Source of the DNA: a virus
Strand: one strand, 5' to 3'
IMG/VR virus record: IMGVR_UViG_3300023196_001102
Location: 1-48,460 of that record
DNA length: 48,460 nt
The notes beneath the pieces were generated by a model, which was given only the letters and a program-made list of their open reading frames with translations, did not search any database and was not told the origin of the DNA. Positions 31,879 through 40,257 of this stretch are shown here, piece by piece (position 1 is the stretch's first letter; every line of letters starts with the position of its first letter). A program made the position numbers and the translations under genes.

Positions 31879-33057
31879 TTAATCTACTGGAACCCAGGCC
31901 ATGCCTTCAGGATTCGCTAAATTCTGGGCACTTGCTGTAGCATTTGACGCAAATAAACCGTTTCTCCAACGGAGGTATATTTGTACTGACGCACTATCTT
32001 GTATATCAGATTCTCTTGGTCCAACTGTTAATTTCCATAGTTGGCCTGTTCCGTCAGCGTTCATATATGTTACTTCTTTTGCTTCTAACATTCCAGTTTT
32101 AAACTCTGGAACAAAGAATAATTTTTCATCGTTAGCATAGTAATAAGGAACATCTTCGATTTGTAATACACTTTTAAGGTTTTCGTCGTTTGATAAATGT
32201 TCTTTAATTATGCTAGTAAACTGTTTTGCTACTGTTATTGCTACAGGTTGCATAAGTTTTTTAACTATACCATCACTAGCAGAGAAGTTTTCTTGGAACC
32301 AATCACCAAATACACGTTGCCATATTGCGTTCTTAACTGCACCTTCAAGTATGTTTTCAGCAGATAAGTTGTTACGATCTTTGCCATCTTTACTAGTAAT
32401 ATTATATGTATTAGATTCTTGATTGTAAGTAATGGAACTGTGTGATGAATTTTTATATTGTAGTGATTCGCCTGGCTTTGATTGTGCTTCAGCCATAACC
32501 TTATTCATAACTTGACGTTTAAGCTCTATAAAAGCATTACCGCCACCTTCTAATTCAGAATAGAATTGAACTATGTCTATACCTTTATCTCCTACTAACC
32601 CTAAGTGTTTAGGATATAAGTTAGATAGTGTAATACCCGACTCTGCTTTAAGTGATATACCTGATATTCTATTATCCATAAATTCTATATCAGCAACAGG
32701 CCCAGCGTTCGCTCCACCTACCCAATTAAACTGTGTAGGCACTTCGCCTCTGCCTGTACTACCAATATCAGCAACTACTCTAGCATACATGGTCTTACCA
32801 ATACCAATCCATCTGTCAAACATTGCTTCGTCGTATACTTCGTCAGTTAAGTGTTGATTAACTTGACTTTTTACACTTGCTGGATTGCTTAATGCTGAAT
32901 CATAATCACCATTATCAAATGCTTGCTTAGTAGGGTTAGCATCGCCTGACGTAATACCAGCAAATGCTACTAGTACTCCTAGTTCAGTATTGTTTCTAAT
33001 ACCGTCGCTTTTGCCGCCTTCGTTAATAGTATTGGGTTTAAATTGTGTATATCTCAT
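31879..33057 (-). CDS. Unknown protein with possible nuclease-like motif, 392 aa
   Basis: The protein is read from MRYTQFKPNTINEGG. A longer frame into the upstream gene is open but improbable. Around residue 145, ADIEFMDNRISGISLKAESG has the spacing of a PD-(D/E)xK restriction-endonuclease core (Asp... S-L-K), and the preceding Gly/Asn-rich loop fits. The rest is unrecognised. A structural or internal virion protein is an alternative. The start has no Shine-Dalgarno sequence but an exact TATAAATA 5 nt upstream. It is followed by two DNA methyltransferase genes. Confidence 0.7.
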   Translation of the reverse strand: MRYTQFKPNTINEGGKSDGIRNNTELGVLVAFAGITSGDANPTKQAFDNGDYDSALSNPASVKSQVNQHLTDEVYDEAMFDRWIGIGKTMYARVVADIGSTGRGEVPTQFNWVGGANAGPVADIEFMDNRISGISLKAESGITLSNLYPKHLGLVGDKGIDIVQFYSELEGGGNAFIELKRQVMNKVMAEAQSKPGESLQYKNSSHSSITYNQESNTYNITSKDGKDRNNLSAENILEGAVKNAIWQRVFGDWFQENFSASDGIVKKLMQPVAITVAKQFTSIIKEHLSNDENLKSVLQIEDVPYYYANDEKLFFVPEFKTGMLEAKEVTYMNADGTGQLWKLTVGPRESDIQDSASVQIYLRWRNGLFASNATASAQNLANPEGMAWVPVD

Positions 33058-33062
33058 GTTAT

Positions 33063-33070
33063 TATTTATA
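33063..33070 (-). promoter_or_regulatory. T4-type late box next to a start codon
   Basis: An exact TATAAATA on the minus strand is separated by only 5 nt from the ATG at 33057. If it is active, the transcript would begin at or near the ATG, giving an almost leaderless message. Confidence 0.45.
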
Positions 33071-33076
33071 CGTATA

Positions 33077-33832
33077 CTATGATGATTCTTTTGTTTCTTC
33101 GATTTCCTCGTCATAGTATTCCCAACATTCGTCCCACATTTCTTTGTCAGTCAACTCATTGATGCCGCCGTCTTCCCAACGTTTGTTAAACCAAGCTACG
33201 CTAGCATAGTAACCTTTACCACGACTATCAACGTGGTCATAATTACATTCCAGTTCTTCTTTATTATACCACAAACGTTCAACCATCTCGCCGTGATCTG
33301 TTTCACACACTGAAACTGCGACTAACTTTGGATTAAATTCTTCACCATCTTTTAGTTCTACAATCCATCCGCCAAAATCTCCTTTTTCTGAGCTATAAAA
33401 ATTTAGCACAGGAACACTGTTGTCATCTGGATTGCCATCTTGCGGTTCTTCTTGTGTATATACTTCACGTGAATACAAACAATGTGGATCTATCTCAATA
33501 CGATTTTCCCATTCATACTCAACAGCACCATATTCAGTTATTTTTTCAATTTCAAACGCCATTAGTTCATTACCGTTACTGCTAGTGTGGTGATGAATAT
33601 CTTCAACGTCATGCCATCTTTCGTAGTATTCGTCATCTGGTAAAATGCTAGGACTGTCTGGATCAAACCCTTCTTCAGCACCAGCTTCGTCGCCTTCTTC
33701 AAGAGCTATCAAATGATCTAAAAGCTCATCTTCATCACGGCCTTGCCAGTAAGTAACAAATTCTGGTGTTACTGTACCAATAGTATGTTCGCCACCATAG
33801 TTACTGCCACGTATATAATATTTCTTAGTCAT
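33077..33832 (-). CDS. Hypothetical very acidic protein, 251 aa
   Basis: This is a 251-residue protein rich in Asp and Glu (DEDELLDHLIALEEGDEAG; DECWEYYDEEIEETKES at the C-terminus) with a cluster of His (DIHHHTSS). The middle part (GWIVELKDGEEFNPKLVAVS) looks globular. Strongly acidic phage proteins can act as DNA mimics, but nothing specific supports that here. The function is unknown. It overlaps the upstream gene by 8 nt. Confidence 0.78.
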   Translation of the reverse strand: MTKKYYIRGSNYGGEHTIGTVTPEFVTYWQGRDEDELLDHLIALEEGDEAGAEEGFDPDSPSILPDDEYYERWHDVEDIHHHTSSNGNELMAFEIEKITEYGAVEYEWENRIEIDPHCLYSREVYTQEEPQDGNPDDNSVPVLNFYSSEKGDFGGWIVELKDGEEFNPKLVAVSVCETDHGEMVERLWYNKEELECNYDHVDSRGKGYYASVAWFNKRWEDGGINELTDKEMWDECWEYYDEEIEETKESS

Positions 33833-34076
33833 TGATAGTCTCCCGATCGTATTTTACATCTTCATATCGCATCATTAGATTGTTTATACCTATTTGCATA
33901 ACACTATATTCATTTAGTTCTGATGCGAATATTTCAATTTCAGAAACTTGACTGTCAGTAAGTTGTTCTAGTTCTTCTACACCATAGTATTCGAAAACAT
34001 ATTCATCTACTGATTCAATAATTTCACGTTCAAAGTTATCTTCATACTTGTGTATTTTATTCCATTCAAACGACAT
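33825..34076 (-). CDS. Hypothetical acidic protein, 83 aa
   Basis: The start at MSFEWNKIH (34076) lies 1 nt beyond the previous stop. An earlier start is inside the upstream gene. It is helical and acidic (EYYGVEELEQLTDSQVSEIE). No family is recognised. Confidence 0.7.
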   Translation of the reverse strand: MSFEWNKIHKYEDNFEREIIESVDEYVFEYYGVEELEQLTDSQVSEIEIFASELNEYSVMQIGINNLMMRYEDVKYDRETIND

Positions 34077-34077
34077 G

Positions 34078-34260
34078 TTACTTGTCCTTTGCTGGAGGAT
34101 TTGCTGCTGGTCTTCCACGCTTGCCTACTTTAAAAGTATACACTATATCATCTGGATCTGTTCTTGCGTGTGCTGGTAACACAGTTACTTTATTACCTTT
34201 TTTAGCTAAAAATTCTTTTACTAATCTTGCGTCTTCTTCTGTTTTTTCTGCCTTAGCCAT
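34078..34260 (-). CDS. Small basic protein with AT-hook-like KRGRP motif
   Basis: This is a 60-residue protein. KEFLAKKGNKVTVLP is followed by KVGKRGRPAANPP. The KRGRP core suggests minor-groove DNA binding, as in the larger protein at 17658. I associate similar short proteins with T4-like marine phages. It may be a regulator or nucleoid-type protein (inference). Confidence 0.68.
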   Translation of the reverse strand: MAKAEKTEEDARLVKEFLAKKGNKVTVLPAHARTDPDDIVYTFKVGKRGRPAANPPAKDK

Positions 34261-34591
34261 TGTAGTTTCCTTTCTCTGGTATTACGTGACGTACACCGCC
34301 ACTGGGGTCTTCCATATCACCCGTTCTTCTTGGAATGAGATGGATGTGTGGATAAGCAACAGTTTGTCCTGCGGCCTCACCTACATTTTGTCCTATGTTG
34401 AACGCATCACAATATCCACGGTCAACCCAATCGTAGCCCCATTTATATGCGGCTTCGAAACATTTACTTAAATCCTGCCAACTTTGTTCTTTTGGGACAA
34501 AAAGAATATGTCCTTCTGTAACAGGAAATCCGTCTTTGTAGACTGTAAAATCTTTAGTATCTATTAGTACGTCAGTCCACGGTTTATTCAT
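34253..34591 (-). CDS. HIT-family nucleotide hydrolase/transferase
   Basis: This is a 112-residue protein. The catalytic His triad appears as YPHIHLIPR near residue 82, preceded by NIGQNVGEAAGQTVA, the classical HIT lead-in. HIT proteins act on nucleoside phosphoramidates or dinucleoside polyphosphates. The GGVRHVIPE tail resembles a bacterial HIT subgroup. The start at MNKPWTDV (34591) is chosen over an ATG four codons earlier. A phosphoribosyltransferase gene precedes it, so it may take part in nucleotide salvage. Confidence 0.87.
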   Translation of the reverse strand: MNKPWTDVLIDTKDFTVYKDGFPVTEGHILFVPKEQSWQDLSKCFEAAYKWGYDWVDRGYCDAFNIGQNVGEAAGQTVAYPHIHLIPRRTGDMEDPSGGVRHVIPEKGNYNG

Positions 34592-35177
34592 AATCAGCAA
34601 CATTCTCCCAGGGATATACTAACCAAACATCCTCTTCTGCTTTATTAATTTCATGACAAGTATAAGCACATTGCCCTCTAAATTCACTAGCTAAGTTATC
34701 TGTTAGTGTGGCAAATCTTACGTTTTGTCCCCAAACTGATTGCCAACGATCATTGCCTGGTAAACAACTTGATTCCCAGTCATCTATAATCCAGTTAAAT
34801 GTAGCACCAGTATCGTTAATGTCGTCTATAATTAAAATATTTTTTCCGTTAATGGGAAATTGGGTAATTTCTTCGCCAGCACTTGCTTGGATGTCTGCTT
34901 GATAGTCACGTAATTTATATTCGTCGTATCCAAATGCATCTTCTGCCATCCAAAGATTACTTTCTGGACCCATATCTCTACCGTCATCACGTAAACTTAC
35001 TTTAAGTGCTTCGCAACGTATGCCAGTCATATTACTAATAATAGTAGCAGGTACATTGCCGCCTCTTGTGAGTCCTACAATGTAATCAGGACGCCAATTG
35101 TCGGTGTACATTTGATTAACAATGCTTACGCACATACGTTCAACGTCAGTCCAGCTATAATAGTGTTTTTTAATCAT
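34584..35177 (-). CDS. Phosphoribosyltransferase-family protein
   Basis: This is a 197-residue protein. IVGLTRGGNVPA is the first active-site loop, and ILIIDDINDTGATF is the PRPP-binding motif of type I phosphoribosyltransferases. The substrate base is not obvious; xanthine/hypoxanthine-type or a regulator-like PRTase is possible. It lies between FolE/HNH and HIT genes in a nucleotide-oriented region. The start overlaps nothing upstream, and the end overlaps the HIT gene by 8 nt. Confidence 0.88.
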   Translation of the reverse strand: MIKKHYYSWTDVERMCVSIVNQMYTDNWRPDYIVGLTRGGNVPATIISNMTGIRCEALKVSLRDDGRDMGPESNLWMAEDAFGYDEYKLRDYQADIQASAGEEITQFPINGKNILIIDDINDTGATFNWIIDDWESSCLPGNDRWQSVWGQNVRFATLTDNLASEFRGQCAYTCHEINKAEEDVWLVYPWENVADYE

Positions 35178-35178
35178 G

Positions 35179-35475
35179 TTATCTCCCGTGGTATTGCCAC
35201 ATTACTGCATTACATATAGCATGTACTGCTCCCTCTGTCAAGTCAGAAATGTGATCATGTTGTAAATGAATAGGATTTTTTAGAAAGCCAGGAGGGAAGA
35301 GTCGCCAGTTAATCTTCTTTTCTGTTATGTGTGATGGAGCATTACTAAGTAATGACTCCTGGCACCAATAACACTTCCCATCTTGTTCTTGTATATACTG
35401 CTCACGGATCTTCCTGCGATGATGTGGCGTACATTCAGTATACTTTACTGGTAGAGTATAAGGAGCCTTGCTCAT
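35179..35475 (-). CDS. HNH-like endonuclease, 98 aa
   Basis: GKCYWCQESLL provides one zinc-type Cys pair, and HLQHDHISDLTEGAVHAICN provides the DH...N pattern of an HNH/endonuclease VII-like ββα-metal core. The second Cys pair expected for a full zinc site is reduced to a single Cys (AICNAV). It may resolve DNA branches like T4 endonuclease VII or be a nicking enzyme. It starts on the last base of the folE stop. Confidence 0.7.
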   Translation of the reverse strand: MSKAPYTLPVKYTECTPHHRRKIREQYIQEQDGKCYWCQESLLSNAPSHITEKKINWRLFPPGFLKNPIHLQHDHISDLTEGAVHAICNAVMWQYHGR

Positions 35476-36161
35476 TATCTCGGAGCAAATTGTTGCTGAA
35501 GTTTAATATTATCAAAAAACTCTTGTTTACATCCTGGGTCGCTGTGAAAGCTGCCTTTGAGTACAGTTGTCTGTGTAAGACTACTGTGTGCCATAATACC
35601 ACGGTTCTCACAACAACCATGTGTGGCTTGGATATAAACGCCTACATCTTTACTGCCAGTTGCTGTCATTATTTCACGAGCAATATCTGTCGCCAACTCT
35701 TCTTGTAGTGTACCTCGACGTGCGCACCATTGCGCTATACGAGTATATTTAGATAGTCCAATAAGTTTATCAGCAGCAATAATACCTATATACGCTACAC
35801 CACTCACAGGCTGATGATGATGTGAACACATACTTTTAAGTTCACTGCGTACTACTAACATACCTTCATAGCGATCATCACTGTCATTAGGAAATGCTGT
35901 TGCTGGCGGCATAGTCTCATAACGCCCAGCCATTAGTTCATTAAAATACATTTTTGCTAAACGTTTAGCTGTGCCTTTTGAATTAGGATCATTCTCACGA
36001 TCAATTAGCAGCGCATCTAATACGCTTTCAAATGCTACAGTTGCGTCTTCAATCAGTTCTTCTTTGTCGCCTTTGCGCAATACTTTACTGATGTTGTCGC
36101 CTGCCCAATGCCGAATGTTTGCTTCTAACAAACGTTGTTTAATTTCGGAAGTCTTTGTCAT
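35475..36161 (-). CDS. folE: GTP cyclohydrolase I
   Basis: This is a 228-residue protein. MCSHHHQPVSG carries the zinc Cys and His residues, GLSKYTRIAQWCARRGTLQEELA is the conserved core, and HGCCENRGI supplies the second zinc Cys. It converts GTP to dihydroneopterin triphosphate, the first step toward preQ0. In phages with QueD, QueE and DpdA genes, this enzyme feeds 7-deazaguanine DNA modification, and all three types are present nearby. An AAGGAAC ribosome binding site is present. Confidence 0.95.
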   Translation of the reverse strand: MTKTSEIKQRLLEANIRHWAGDNISKVLRKGDKEELIEDATVAFESVLDALLIDRENDPNSKGTAKRLAKMYFNELMAGRYETMPPATAFPNDSDDRYEGMLVVRSELKSMCSHHHQPVSGVAYIGIIAADKLIGLSKYTRIAQWCARRGTLQEELATDIAREIMTATGSKDVGVYIQATHGCCENRGIMAHSSLTQTTVLKGSFHSDPGCKQEFFDNIKLQQQFAPR

Positions 36162-36174
36162 ATACTATGTTCCT

Positions 36175-37236
36175 TTATTTTAATATGTTGTCGATCATAA
36201 CACTACTATTTAGATAATCTCTAATAAGAATGTTACGTTGTTCTTCTAGTTTTTCTGTATACTGATCAAAGTTATCTAGTTTATCTTGGATAAAGGCTAC
36301 TAGCTGTGTTCTATTTTCCACATATGCTACATAGTCTTTAGTCCACTCACTTGGATATTTAAACTCTGGCAGATACATTTCGCTGTAACTACAGCGATCC
36401 GGCACGATTGGAATAGCACCTGTTAGTACTGCTTCCATTACACTAATGCCTAGGTTTTCATGTAAAGCACAACTAAAAATTGCTTTACACCCTCCCATCT
36501 TAGCATAATATTCAGATTTGTCAAGGTTCATTTTTTGTGTAATGACCATGGCAAAGTCGTTAGATAAGTCTTCAGCAATTGCTGGTTGTTTATCATCGTT
36601 ATAACGATGTGGCCACATAACTGTATTTGTTTTAGCTGTAGTTTGATACTGCGTTAAGTTATCAACAATGAGCTCGTGTGGTTGTCCACTACGAATAGCT
36701 TTATTATAATTACCTTGCGGAATATTTAAGTTACGTAAGAACATGTCTTTGTGGAAGTCTGTAGCATAGTAATTATAATCACTACTATGATACCAGCTCT
36801 TCTCAACATGGTTAGGCCAGTCTGGTTGCATCTTATATCCAAGTATGTCACTAGGATCGTATGCTCCGGCATGCCAAATGCTGTGTATCTCTACTGGAAT
36901 ATCTAGTAAGTCACTCATGTATTTGATAGGAGTAATAATAAAGTTCCACGCATCAGTTATCAGAAACTTATCACCTGCTCGAACTTTGCCATTACTAAAG
37001 AGCTTACTTACCGCTGTAGTCTGTGTTGATTTGTATACGTTAGTAGCACCAAAGTCAAGGAACGCACCTTCTGTTCGCACATCAGGTTTAAAGTCCTCGC
37101 CATCAATTGTTACTACATGATAATTTAAATTACGTTCAGCTATCTGCTGTTCCAGTACTAGTGGAATATTATCATACCATTGCTTAGAATAACGTTGGTC
37201 AATCGGTTCTATCGGTATAATATAAATTGTGTTCAT
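36175..37236 (-). CDS. GT-B glycosyltransferase
   Basis: This is a 353-residue protein. The C-terminal half contains SCALHENLGISVMEAVLTGA and then PIVPDRCSYSEMY, the nucleotide-sugar-binding EX7E-type motif of GT-B enzymes. The phrase ALHENLGISV...PDRCSYSE resembles that of the tRNA-queuosine mannosyltransferase family (DUF3524/QTMAN). It sits between folE and the nucleotidyltransferase-cupin gene, next to dpdA. Transfer of a sugar to a 7-deazaguanine in DNA is an attractive inference. Virion or host-surface glycosylation is the alternative. Confidence 0.82.
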   Translation of the reverse strand: MNTIYIIPIEPIDQRYSKQWYDNIPLVLEQQIAERNLNYHVVTIDGEDFKPDVRTEGAFLDFGATNVYKSTQTTAVSKLFSNGKVRAGDKFLITDAWNFIITPIKYMSDLLDIPVEIHSIWHAGAYDPSDILGYKMQPDWPNHVEKSWYHSSDYNYYATDFHKDMFLRNLNIPQGNYNKAIRSGQPHELIVDNLTQYQTTAKTNTVMWPHRYNDDKQPAIAEDLSNDFAMVITQKMNLDKSEYYAKMGGCKAIFSCALHENLGISVMEAVLTGAIPIVPDRCSYSEMYLPEFKYPSEWTKDYVAYVENRTQLVAFIQDKLDNFDQYTEKLEEQRNILIRDYLNSSVMIDNILK

Positions 37237-37991
37237 TAGTCTCTTCTTTCAATATCAAGTTCGGATAGTTCATTACCCATCCATACTTCAATTACTTTTG
37301 CGACACCCTTGCCAACATTAGTTGCTTTGTGCCAAGTGTGTACAGGAATATCAATACTTTGTCCTGATGTATACAGTATACTTGATTTGTCGCCATTGTC
37401 AAACTCTAAATCCATACGTATATCGCCTTCAACTACATGCCAGTGTTCACTACGTATAAAGTGTCGCTGATCGCTTAGTGGCGTTTCAGTACCAAATGCT
37501 AGTTCTTTAACAGCCCAACCTGGACCATTATGTAACACTGTATAACTACCCCAAGCACGTTGTGTTGTAGGCTGACTCCACTCTTTAAGGATCCAACTAC
37601 TACTATTCTTTTTGTCTTCTCCACCAACACCAAAAGCAAATTCAACTTCATCATAAACCATTTCTGGAATATTGTCTGAAGTGCGATCCCCGCCATTGGC
37701 AAAGATTACAGTGTCACTTCTTGTTTTAGTAGATAGTATTTGAAAGATTGCGTTACATGCTGTATCGTCATCGTCGTTAAATCCAATCACTTGATCAACA
37801 CAAGATAGCTCTTCAATAATATTACAACGTTCATGGAAAGGCATAAATGGCCTACCCTTTTTACGGGTAAGCCACTCATCTGAGTTAACAGCAACTACAA
37901 GTTTGTCTCCAAGTTTTCTAGCTGACTTAAAGTATGCGATATGTCCTGAATGTAATGGATCAAATCCACCAGATACAACTACAATTTTCAT
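37236..37991 (-). CDS. Cytidylyltransferase-cupin fusion protein
   Basis: This is a 251-residue protein. Residues 1-150 form a nucleotidyltransferase domain with GGFDPLHSGHIAYF (the HxGH motif) as in glycerol-phosphate cytidylyltransferase and RfaE. Residues about 165-245 form a cupin: RSEHWHVVEG, then DIPVHTWHKATN, with metal-binding His as in mannose-6-phosphate isomerases. The fusion points to activated sugar or polyol synthesis, probably as donor for the next gene, a glycosyltransferase (1-nt overlap). A second stand-alone cytidylyltransferase lies at 40564. Confidence 0.84.
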   Translation of the reverse strand: MKIVVVSGGFDPLHSGHIAYFKSARKLGDKLVVAVNSDEWLTRKKGRPFMPFHERCNIIEELSCVDQVIGFNDDDDTACNAIFQILSTKTRSDTVIFANGGDRTSDNIPEMVYDEVEFAFGVGGEDKKNSSSWILKEWSQPTTQRAWGSYTVLHNGPGWAVKELAFGTETPLSDQRHFIRSEHWHVVEGDIRMDLEFDNGDKSSILYTSGQSIDIPVHTWHKATNVGKGVAKVIEVWMGNELSELDIERRD

Positions 37992-39499
37992 ACAGTACTC
38001 TCCATTGATTCCAAGAAGTCAATTGCTTCAGCTTCTTGTTCAGCTGACATTTCATTTGACTCTTCTGATACTACATCATCTACTTCAAATAAGTTATTAA
38101 AACTACCTGCGCTTGATGTTTGTAATTTCTGACCACTGAAGTTAGCAAGCATTGACTCTGCTTCATCCAGCATTGTCATAGGTGTCTCACTGCGGAACAG
38201 TTGATCAATAAATTGTGTCATGTAAACAATGTTACGTGGCACATATGGACTAAACACTTCATCTTTACTAGTTGCTTTTAGTTTACGCCATTGTCTGTAG
38301 TCTGTACTTACAGTAGCATTTACCATATCAGTTAGTGCGTTAGCACGTTGTACACTTTCAATATGACTGTACACATTGTGCGACATTAGTAGCATATAAC
38401 TAAAACTATCCCAACTTGTCTTGCCTTCTTTGCCAATCTTATTCAGCATACCTGGCGCATAGTGACAAATGTCACCCAAGTTAAGTCTTTCACCAATTGG
38501 ACTACCAAACGGAAACTGTTGTGTGCTACCAGCTAGGTTTTTACTGTCCATTGCTTTGTCCATAACATAACCAAAGCGGTCATTCTTATGTACGTGTTGT
38601 GTGTACATTGTACCATTTGCTGTTGCTAAGAAAGGACTCGCACAGTCAAACATAACATTGATGTCTTCGTTAACATGCTCACGTAAACTGCGTTGGATTG
38701 CTGTATACGCTGCTGCCCATTCCAGTCTACCAATACCCAAGTAGTGTAACACATCACGTTTACCACGCTCTAGTTGCTGGTCATCACGCATCTTAATAAG
38801 TGTACGTAGTACAATATTAATATCGTTCTTAGCACTACCACCAAAAGCAAAGCCTTCAAGATCATGATGTTTCATACTCTCGTACCAGTGTTCTGCTTCA
38901 GCCCAATTGCGCCCTTGCATAACATTAAGATACTTTGTCTGGTATTTGCGGTTTTTCTTAAACCAGTTTACATTAAAGTCAGTGTACTCTAAACATTCAT
39001 TAAATGATGAAATACCTGTGCGCTCTGTAAATGTAGGATCTGCCGCTAGTGTTGGAATATCCAGGATCATACTATAATCACCTGTGTGTTCCAACCAGTT
39101 TAAGATCTTCTGCCGCAAACTATCATCAGTTTTAAAGTTATCCCAATCGCATTGGATAACACCTTTAATAATCTGAAAGCCGCCACTGTCACAAAGCATA
39201 AATGTTTTGTCACGATCACGGCCTTGTACCATTGCGTCTGATTCATTAGCTTTATCTAGATTAAGTTGAGCATGACCTGCGGAGTATAACCCCCACTTAT
39301 AACTATAGTAGGCATCCTTCTCGTTGAGAAAGTTCATGCCTTCCATACCAGTTTCAAAACCTGCTGGCATACGATCAGCAGGCACATAGTTAGGATCAGC
39401 TTTTTGTTTTGCGATAAAGTTATTGTAGAACGTACTAATACTAGGCAAAAATACTGCGTAGTCCTTGTTACGTTCTGTTAGGTTTACACGAGTTGACAT
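37988..39499 (-). CDS. dpdA: DpdA-like DNA deazaguanine transglycosylase
   Basis: From MSTRVNLTER the protein has 503 residues. It is related to tRNA-guanine transglycosylases. MLCDSGGFQ at residues 101-109 is the TGT substrate-pocket motif with the catalytic-type Asp, GFAFGGSAKN is the second motif and GIGRLEWA with MFDCASP follows (second Asp). This phage branch exchanges guanine in DNA for preQ0 or related 7-deazaguanines. FolE, QueD-like and QueE in the same window supply precursor steps, and a QueC-like protein is at 13802. It overlaps the next gene by 4 nt. Confidence 0.88.
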   Translation of the reverse strand: MSTRVNLTERNKDYAVFLPSISTFYNNFIAKQKADPNYVPADRMPAGFETGMEGMNFLNEKDAYYSYKWGLYSAGHAQLNLDKANESDAMVQGRDRDKTFMLCDSGGFQIIKGVIQCDWDNFKTDDSLRQKILNWLEHTGDYSMILDIPTLAADPTFTERTGISSFNECLEYTDFNVNWFKKNRKYQTKYLNVMQGRNWAEAEHWYESMKHHDLEGFAFGGSAKNDINIVLRTLIKMRDDQQLERGKRDVLHYLGIGRLEWAAAYTAIQRSLREHVNEDINVMFDCASPFLATANGTMYTQHVHKNDRFGYVMDKAMDSKNLAGSTQQFPFGSPIGERLNLGDICHYAPGMLNKIGKEGKTSWDSFSYMLLMSHNVYSHIESVQRANALTDMVNATVSTDYRQWRKLKATSKDEVFSPYVPRNIVYMTQFIDQLFRSETPMTMLDEAESMLANFSGQKLQTSSAGSFNNLFEVDDVVSEESNEMSAEQEAEAIDFLESMESTV

Positions 39500-39500
39500 A

Positions 39501-39839
39501 TTATGCTGCTCGTTTCTGATACACACCTACATGAATCTTTAGTTTCTTATCACTACGTTCTTGTGACATTTTGATACTTACGTCATATGTAATAGCGTTA
39601 TCACGGATATTACTATAGATGTTAAAGTCATTAATTAGACCTACGTATCTAAGATCATTCAAATACGTTGTAAATAGACGGCGAACAGTTCGTTCACTTC
39701 CGTCATTGGTTGCAAGAATACCATCATATGGTTCGATAATCTTAATAAGATCCCATTTGATGTCGTTAACGCTTACTCGCCCTTGGCGAAGTTCACGGAT
39801 ATTTGTGCCTAGACTATACATAGCTACACGTTGCTCCAT
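39501..39839 (-). CDS. Conserved hypothetical protein, 112 aa
   Basis: The start at MEQRVAMYS (39839, with GAGG upstream) is preferred. The ATG at 39821 gives a shorter 8-nt overlap with the queD-like gene and is possible. SLGTNIRELRQGRVSVNDIKW, then ERTVRRLFTTYLNDLRYVGLIND and KKLKIHVGVYQ look like a helical DNA-associated domain, but no family can be named. It sits between the QueD-like protein and DpdA and is translationally coupled to both. Confidence 0.72.
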   Translation of the reverse strand: MEQRVAMYSLGTNIRELRQGRVSVNDIKWDLIKIIEPYDGILATNDGSERTVRRLFTTYLNDLRYVGLINDFNIYSNIRDNAITYDVSIKMSQERSDKKLKIHVGVYQKRAA

Positions 39840-40257
39840 TTTCCCCATCCTCACTAATAGTGATTGTCATTTTGCGGTTGGGATATTTTGTGTTAATTGT
39901 ATCTGCAAGATCATCACAAATCATCTCACAGGATTTAAAATCAAGTTGCAGAGTTCCGTCTGCATAGAGGCTTTCCAACCATCTTTTGAATTGGATAAAT
40001 TCAACATCTCGATCGTCATGAAATACTTCAAGTTCTACCTTAAAGTGGAAAATATGTCGATGTATGTATCCTAGGAAACTTACATCTTGTTCATCACCAG
40101 TTGCCAACTTAGGGTCATCTAGTGCTGCTGGATATTTGTGTAAACCTTCTTTGCGGAATGTTACCCAAATGTTAGTGCTTGATTTCTTCATCTTAGCATC
40201 CTCTTCTCTCATACGCCTAAGCATATAATCATAATAACCTTCACGATTAGTCGTCAT
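39814..40257 (-). CDS. QueD/PTPS-like protein
   Basis: From MTTNREGYY the protein has 147 residues. GLHKYPAA and YIHRHIFHFKVELEV supply three His in the position of the QueD zinc site (H...HGH). EFIQFKRWL corresponds to the conserved DFxxLK, and SCEMICDDLA with ISEDGENGA to the C-terminal active-site Glu region. The catalytic Cys that normally lies four residues before HGH is absent. It probably makes carboxytetrahydropterin, feeding QueE, but the missing Cys leaves that open. It overlaps the upstream gene by 11 nt. Confidence 0.72.
   Translation of the reverse strand: MTTNREGYYDYMLRRMREEDAKMKKSSTNIWVTFRKEGLHKYPAALDDPKLATGDEQDVSFLGYIHRHIFHFKVELEVFHDDRDVEFIQFKRWLESLYADGTLQLDFKSCEMICDDLADTINTKYPNRKMTITISEDGENGATCSYV

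Noticed and set aside
31879-33057. Firm annotation as a restriction endonuclease
   Set aside because: Only one short motif-like stretch supports it; the rest of the protein is unrecognised.
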